A stretch of 56,448 nucleotides of DNA from Chitinophaga pinensis (GTDB lineage Bacteria > Pseudomonadota > Gammaproteobacteria > Burkholderiales > Burkholderiaceae_C), in assembly GCA_943326015.2 (NCBI GenBank), contig CALPRQ020000027.1, positions 1 through 56,448 on the forward strand, read 5' to 3'. Under the pieces are notes generated by a model. The model did not search any database. It was not told where the DNA came from and saw only the letters and a list, made by a program, of their open reading frames with translations. Made by a program: the position numbers and the translations under genes. Shown here piece by piece: positions 52,279 to 56,448 of this stretch (position 1 is its first letter; each line of letters opens with the position of its first letter).

Positions 52279-53898
52279 TCACACCGCCTTGTGGAACACC
52301 AGCCCCGCGTGCTCGCGCATGGCGTGGAACTGGATCTTGGGCCAGTTGGCCTCGACCGCGCGCAGCGTGGCGCCGTGATCGACCAGGATGGTCGGCGCGT
52401 CGACCGCGTCCCAGGCCATGCGGTGGATGTTGGCATCGATGAAGCGCTTGAGCTCGACCTCGCCGCCGTTCTCGGGCGGGCAGGTGACCCAGCGCGCGAC
52501 CTGATACGGGCTGTGCGTGATGCGGGCCTTGACGCCGTATTCGGCCTCCAGTCGGTGCTGCACCACCTCGAACTGCAGCTGGCCGACCGCGCCCAGCATC
52601 AGGATCGAGCCGGCCATCGGGCGGAACACCTGGATCGCGCCTTCCTCGCCGAGCTGGGTCAGGCCGGCTTTGAGCTGCTTGCCGCGCAGCGGGTCGGCCA
52701 CCTCGACGCTGCGGATGATCTCCGGCGCGAAGAAGGGCAGGCCGGTGAACTGCAGTGCCTCGCCCTCGGTCAGCGTGTCGCCGAGCTGCAGCACGCCATG
52801 GTTCGGGATACCGATGATGTCGCCGGCATAGGCCTCATCCAGCAGCTCGCGCCGCTGGCTCAGGAAGCTCACCACGGTGTTGGGGCGCAGTTCCTTGCCT
52901 GAGCGGACGACCTTCAGCTTCATGCCGCGCGTGAAGTGGCCCGACGCGACGCGCACGAAGGCGATGCGGTCGCGGTGCGCCGGGTCCATGTTGGCCTGGA
53001 TCTTGAACACCACGCCGCTGAACTTGGGCTCGGTCGGTTCGACCACGCGCTGGATCGCGGGCTTGGGGCCGGGCGGCGGCGCCAGGTCGACCAGCGCGTC
53101 GAGCACCTCGCGCACGCCGAAGTTGTTGATCGCCGAGCCGAACAGCATCGGCGTCTGCTTGCCGGCCAGGAAAGCCTGCTCGTCGAAGGCCTGCGAGGCG
53201 CCTTCGACCAGTTCCAGCTCGTCCTTGGCCTGGCTCCATTCGACCCCGAAGCGCTCGGCCGAGGTCTGGTTGTCGAGTCCGGCCAGCACCTCCTCGTCAC
53301 CACCGGCACGGTCCTCACCGGCCGCGTAGACGCGCATCTGGTCGGTGCGGCGGTCGAACACGCCGTGGAACAGCTTGCCCATGCCGACCGGCCAGGTGAA
53401 GGGCACCACCGTCATGCCGAGCTCGCGCTCGATCTCGTCCATCACGTCGAGCGGCGACTGGACCTCGCGGTCCATCTTGTTGACGAAGGTGATGATCGGC
53501 GTGTTGCGCGCGCGGCAGACCTGCAGCAGGCGCCGGGTCTGCGGCTCGACGCCGTTGGCCGCGTCGATCACCATCAGCGCGGCGTCGACCGCGGTCAGCA
53601 CGCGGTAGGTGTCTTCCGAGAAGTCCTGGTGGCCCGGGGTGTCGAGCAGGTTGATCACGCAGTCGCGGTATTCCATCTGCATCACCGAGGAGGCGACCGA
53701 GATGCCGCGCTGCTTCTCGATCTCCATCCAGTCGGAGGTGGCGTGGCGCGCGGCCTTGCGCGCCTTGACGCTGCCCGCGATGTTGATCGCGCCCGAAAAC
53801 AGCAGCAGCTTCTCGGTCAGCGTGGTCTTGCCCGCGTCGGGGTGGGAGATGATGGCAAATGTGCGGCGGCGGCGCACTTCAGAGACGATGTCAGACAT
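52279..53898 (-). CDS. prfC: Peptide chain release factor 3
   Basis: This 539-residue translational GTPase has G1 SHPDAGKTTLTEKLL, G3 DTPGHQDFSEDTYR, G4 NKMDREVQSP, and the RF3-specific C-terminal domains (LGAVGQLQFEVVQHRLEAEYGVKA). It recycles RF1 and RF2 from the ribosome. Divergent from the RsmB-like gene with a 55-base gap. Confidence 0.97.
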   Translation of the reverse strand: MSDIVSEVRRRRTFAIISHPDAGKTTLTEKLLLFSGAINIAGSVKARKAARHATSDWMEIEKQRGISVASSVMQMEYRDCVINLLDTPGHQDFSEDTYRVLTAVDAALMVIDAANGVEPQTRRLLQVCRARNTPIITFVNKMDREVQSPLDVMDEIERELGMTVVPFTWPVGMGKLFHGVFDRRTDQMRVYAAGEDRAGGDEEVLAGLDNQTSAERFGVEWSQAKDELELVEGASQAFDEQAFLAGKQTPMLFGSAINNFGVREVLDALVDLAPPPGPKPAIQRVVEPTEPKFSGVVFKIQANMDPAHRDRIAFVRVASGHFTRGMKLKVVRSGKELRPNTVVSFLSQRRELLDEAYAGDIIGIPNHGVLQLGDTLTEGEALQFTGLPFFAPEIIRSVEVADPLRGKQLKAGLTQLGEEGAIQVFRPMAGSILMLGAVGQLQFEVVQHRLEAEYGVKARITHSPYQVARWVTCPPENGGEVELKRFIDANIHRMAWDAVDAPTILVDHGATLRAVEANWPKIQFHAMREHAGLVFHKAV

Positions 53899-53953
53899 GG
53901 GGCTGGATTATCCCCGAGCCCCGTTGTAGCGGTCCATCAACGACAATCCGGCC

Positions 53954-55297
53954 ATGCACCCGAAAGCCTTGATTGACCACTGCGCGGAACTGATCGCGCA
54001 GACCCTGACCTTTGCCCATCCCGCCGACGCGACCGTGAGCCAGTACTGCCGCGAGCAGCGCAGCCTGGGCTCGCGCGAGCGCCCGCTGCTGGCCGATGCC
54101 GTCTACGCGCTGCTCCGCGAGAAGCCCTTGCTCGAATGGTTGCTCAGGAAGCTGCCTGCCCCCAAGGCCGCGCCGTCAGCGCCCCAGAAAACGCCCCGGC
54201 CCGCCAAGGGCGCCAAGCCCGCGCCGGCGCCTTCGGCCAAGGCGCGCGCGCTGGCGCTGCTGGCCTTGCGGCAGCAGACCGAATTCCTGGCCCAGGCCGC
54301 GACCCCCGAGGAACTGGTCTGGCTCGACGCCTGCCGCGCGCTGGAAGCGAATCCGCCGGCCGACCAGCCGGCTGCCTGCCGCCACGGCCTGCCGGATTGG
54401 CTGGCGGCTGCGCTGCAGACCGAGCTGGGCGAAGGCTTCGACGCGCTGGCGGCCGCGCTCAAGGAGAGCGCGCCGCTGGACCTGCGTGTCAACCCGCTCA
54501 AGGCCAAGCGCACCGCCGTGCAGCAGCAGTTGCTCGACGCCGGCATCGCGTCGGTACCGACGCCTTACTCGTCCTGGGGCCTGCGCCTGTCCGGCAAGGC
54601 CGCCTTGCAACAGCTGCCCTGCTACAAGGACGGCAGCATCGAGGTGCAGGACGAGGGCTCGCAGCTGCTCGCGCTGCTGCTCGACGCCAAGCGCAACGAA
54701 CTGGTGATCGATTTCTGTGCCGGTGCTGGTGGCAAGACGCTGGCGCTGGGCGCCGCGATGCGCAACACCGGCCGGCTTTACGCCTTCGACAACTCGGCGC
54801 ACCGGCTCGAAGCCTTGCAGCCGCGGCTGCAGCGCAGCGGCCTGAGCAACGTCCACCCGATGGCGATCGCGCACGAGCGCGACGCGCGCCTGGACCGCCT
54901 GGTCGGCAAGGCCGACCGGGTACTGGTCGATGCGCCCTGTTCGGGCCTGGGCACGCTGCGCCGCAGCCCCGATCTCAAGTGGCGGCAGAGCGAGGCCGGC
55001 ATCGCCGAGGTTGCCGAGCTGCAGGCGCGCATCCTGGCCAGCGCTGCGCGCCTGGTCAAGCCGGGTGGCCGCCTGGTCTATGCGACCTGCAGCCTGCTGC
55101 GCGAAGAGAACGAGGCGGTCGCCGCGGCCTTCTCGGCGGCGCAGCGCGACTTCCTTGCGCTGCCAGCCGGGGAACTCCTGGCGCGCGCCGGGGTCGAAGC
55201 TGCCGATTCGCTGGTGCGCGGCGACTACCTGCGCCTGTGGCCGCACCAGCATGCCAGCGATGGCTTCTTCGCTGCGGTCTGGCAGCGCAAGGCTTGA
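53954..55297 (+). CDS. RsmB/NOP2 family rRNA (cytosine-5) methyltransferase
   Basis: This 447-residue SAM-dependent RNA methyltransferase has VIDFCAGAGGKTLALGAAM (SAM motif I), DAPCSGLGTLRRSPDLKW (Cys about 332) and YATCSLLREENE (catalytic Cys about 378). The N-terminal helical region is short and interrupted by a Pro/Ala/Lys linker (about 67-95), unlike E. coli RsmB with its full NusB-like domain. It probably methylates 16S rRNA; exact position not provable here. Confidence 0.9.
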   Translation: MHPKALIDHCAELIAQTLTFAHPADATVSQYCREQRSLGSRERPLLADAVYALLREKPLLEWLLRKLPAPKAAPSAPQKTPRPAKGAKPAPAPSAKARALALLALRQQTEFLAQAATPEELVWLDACRALEANPPADQPAACRHGLPDWLAAALQTELGEGFDALAAALKESAPLDLRVNPLKAKRTAVQQQLLDAGIASVPTPYSSWGLRLSGKAALQQLPCYKDGSIEVQDEGSQLLALLLDAKRNELVIDFCAGAGGKTLALGAAMRNTGRLYAFDNSAHRLEALQPRLQRSGLSNVHPMAIAHERDARLDRLVGKADRVLVDAPCSGLGTLRRSPDLKWRQSEAGIAEVAELQARILASAARLVKPGGRLVYATCSLLREENEAVAAAFSAAQRDFLALPAGELLARAGVEAADSLVRGDYLRLWPHQHASDGFFAAVWQRKA

Positions 55298-55381
55298 AGC
55301 CTGGGCAACCGTGAATCGTTAAAATCGAGGGCTGGCGGTCGGCTGGTCGCCGCTTCCGCACCCCTCCTGACAGGACGCCCC

Positions 55382-56179
55382 ATGAAGAAAACCGTTTCGA
55401 TTCTGCTGGCCACGCTGGCCGCCGCCACTTTGCTCACTGCCTGTGGCAAGAAGCCTGAGGCGCCCGTTGCGGCAGCGCCTGCACCGGCTCAGGCCATCGT
55501 GATCGGCCTGGACGACAACTTCCCGCCCATGGGCTTCCGCGATGACAAGGGCGAACTGGTCGGCTTCGACATCGACCTGGCCCGTGAAGCCGGCAAGCGC
55601 ATCGGCGTCGAGGTCAACTTCAAGCCGATCGACTGGAGTGCCAAGGAAGCCGAGCTCAACGGCAAGCGCGTCGACGTGCTCTGGAACGGCCTGACCATCA
55701 CCGAAGAGCGCAAGGCCAACATCCTGTTCACCACGCCTTACCTGGAGAACCACCAGATCATCGTCGTGACCGACAAGTCGCCCATCACGACCAAGGCCCA
55801 GCTGGCCGGCAAGGTGGTCGGCGTGCAGGACGGCAGCAGCGCGGTCGATGCGATCCAGAAGGATGCCGACACCGCCAAGGCGATCAAGGAGATCAAGAAG
55901 TTCGGCGACAACGTCACCGCGCTGATGGACCTCTCCGCCGGTCGTCTCGATGCGCTGGTCGTCGATGAGGTCGTGGGCCGTTACTACACGGCCAAGAAGC
56001 CGGGCGAGTACCGCGTGCTGGAAGACAACTTCGGCACCGAGGACTATGGCGTCGGCACCCGCAAGGACGAGACCGCGCTGATGACCAAGCTGCAGGGCGC
56101 CATGGATGCGATGAAGGCCGACGGCACCGCCGCGACCATCTCGACCAAGTGGTTCGGCAAGGACATTGTCAAGAATTGA
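55382..56179 (+). CDS. Amino-acid ABC transporter substrate-binding lipoprotein
   Basis: This 265-residue SBP_bac_3 protein has a lipoprotein signal with lipobox LTAC (Cys about 21), a Pro/Ala linker and the binding fold: IGLDDNFPPMGFRDDKGELVGFDIDLAREAGKRIG, DVLWNGLTITEERK, VGVQDGSSAVDAI and DALVVDEVVGRYY. It should deliver a polar amino acid or amine. Permease and ATPase genes would normally follow, but an IS element abuts the stop codon instead. The stop (56177-56179) lies within or at the edge of that element's end, so the C-terminus could be IS-modified. Confidence 0.93.
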   Translation: MKKTVSILLATLAAATLLTACGKKPEAPVAAAPAPAQAIVIGLDDNFPPMGFRDDKGELVGFDIDLAREAGKRIGVEVNFKPIDWSAKEAELNGKRVDVLWNGLTITEERKANILFTTPYLENHQIIVVTDKSPITTKAQLAGKVVGVQDGSSAVDAIQKDADTAKAIKEIKKFGDNVTALMDLSAGRLDALVVDEVVGRYYTAKKPGEYRVLEDNFGTEDYGVGTRKDETALMTKLQGAMDAMKADGTAATISTKWFGKDIVKN

Positions 56180-56184
56180 CATCC

Positions 56185-56206
56185 TCCCCTGCCTAAGGGC
56201 AGGGGA
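56185..56206. repeat. Right-end hairpin of the IS element
   Basis: TCCCCTGCC and GGCAGGGGA pair perfectly over nine bases with loop TAAG. Subterminal imperfect palindromes of this kind are bound by the TnpA transposase of IS200/IS605 elements. Seven bases overlap the tnpB stop region, so the hairpin may also end the tnpB transcript or form part of its guide RNA. Confidence 0.65.
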
Positions 56207-56448
56207 TTCCTACCGCGCCCGCGCCAGCACCATGCTGGACGTGGGTCGCCTCGGTGGGTTCCTGCTTCCTTGAGGCTGCGCGCTTCGGTCTTGCGACCCT
56301 GGCGCGGCTGACGTCCTCTCCACAGGCTAACAAGCGCTGTCCGCGCTCTAGAACATTGATGGCACCGACCACATCGGCGTGGTTCTGGTGGCCGCATTGC
56401 ACGCACAGAAACCGGGCTTGCGTGCGCCGGTTGTCCGGCGAGATGTGC
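56193..56448 (-). CDS. tnpB: TnpB (OrfB, RNA-guided nuclease), C-terminal fragment
   Basis: The frame runs off the window edge. It encodes HISPDNRRTQARFLCVQCGHQ then NHADVVGAINVLERGQRLLACGE, the second half of the OrfB zinc ribbon (CxxC) with the conserved Asp/Asn of the RuvC III region (ADVVGAIN), and a tail with RKQEPTEATH typical of IS1341/IS605 TnpB. TnpB is an RNA-guided DNA nuclease whose guide RNA is made from the right end of the element. The N-terminal and main RuvC parts are outside the window. Confidence 0.85.
   Translation of the reverse strand, partial: HISPDNRRTQARFLCVQCGHQNHADVVGAINVLERGQRLLACGEDVSRARVARPKRAASRKQEPTEATHVQHGAGAGAVGIPCP

Larger units (their letters stand above)
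56180..56448 (-). mobile_element. Right end of an IS200/IS605-family element (partial)
   Basis: The element holds a tnpB 3' end on the minus strand, then a hairpin, then the junction with the binding-protein gene. On the minus strand the bases after the hairpin read AGGATGTCAAT; a TCAA tetranucleotide is a known right-end cleavage site in IS608-type elements. The exact boundary is therefore 56176 or 56180. The left end is outside the window. Confidence 0.7.

Overview
The window is one contiguous piece of a GC-rich chromosome. A hand count gives 42/60 G+C at 20041-20100, against 35/60 inside the islet described below. The organism is most likely a betaproteobacterium of the Burkholderiales (Comamonadaceae-like). 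The basis is the lspA-ileS-ribF block, a Coq7-type ubiquinone hydroxylase, a Bug/TctC receptor, a gspG-H-I-J-K-L-M-N-D-E type II secretion operon and the strong codon bias. The genus cannot be fixed from this sequence alone. No rRNA, tRNA or CRISPR array was found, and no stretch over 300 bases lacks a gene.

Layout. 1-8480: end of a hybrid histidine kinase, a P2-type cation ATPase, two small conserved proteins (DUF2789, DUF2703), a periplasmic-sensor diguanylate cyclase, an SbmA/BacA/YddA-like ABC exporter and a 5'-nucleotidase. 8538-10814: gspF and a luciferase-like oxidoreductase. 10931-14448: a compact accessory cassette made of a TPR plus SARP-type winged-helix regulator, a papain-like (C1) cysteine peptidase with a basic Cys-rich tail, a small very acidic protein with a Cys-rich N-terminus, and a chagasin-family (I42) cysteine-peptidase inhibitor. 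14476-15441: Bug receptor. 15611-18855: a lower-GC islet with a lipoprotein gene and an outer-membrane beta-barrel gene, flanked by 51-base direct repeats of the gspE 3' end. 18864-28643: the T2SS operon on the minus strand and a divergent short gspC. 28693-32883: ilvA and a PruR-DcpA-like pair (periplasmic pterin-binding-like protein plus GGDEF-EAL enzyme). Upstream of the pair lies a convincing promoter, structured RNA and intrinsic terminator, which could be a small RNA or an attenuated leader. 33139-42056: housekeeping and repair genes (OsmC, coq7, SDR, TatD, hypoxanthine-DNA glycosylase, SpeE-like protein, two EamA permeases, OmpA-like lipoprotein, quinone reductase, MaoC hydratase). 42053-55297: lspA, ileS, ribF, ABM, yceH, purN, CSD-DUF1294, MBL hydrolase, GNAT, AAA/PD-(D/E)XK protein, prfC, RsmB-like methyltransferase. 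55382-56448: an amino-acid-binding lipoprotein directly abutted by the 3' end of an IS200/IS605-type tnpB.

Most notable points: (1) the self-contained peptidase-inhibitor-regulator cassette, in which neither peptidase nor inhibitor has a signal peptide, suggesting controlled intracellular proteolysis; (2) the islet bounded by gspE-tail repeats, with an intrinsic terminator whose stem also encodes the signal peptide of its second gene; (3) the promoter-RNA-terminator unit in front of the pterin/c-di-GMP pair; (4) a TnpB element whose end may coincide with the stop codon of the neighbouring binding-protein gene.
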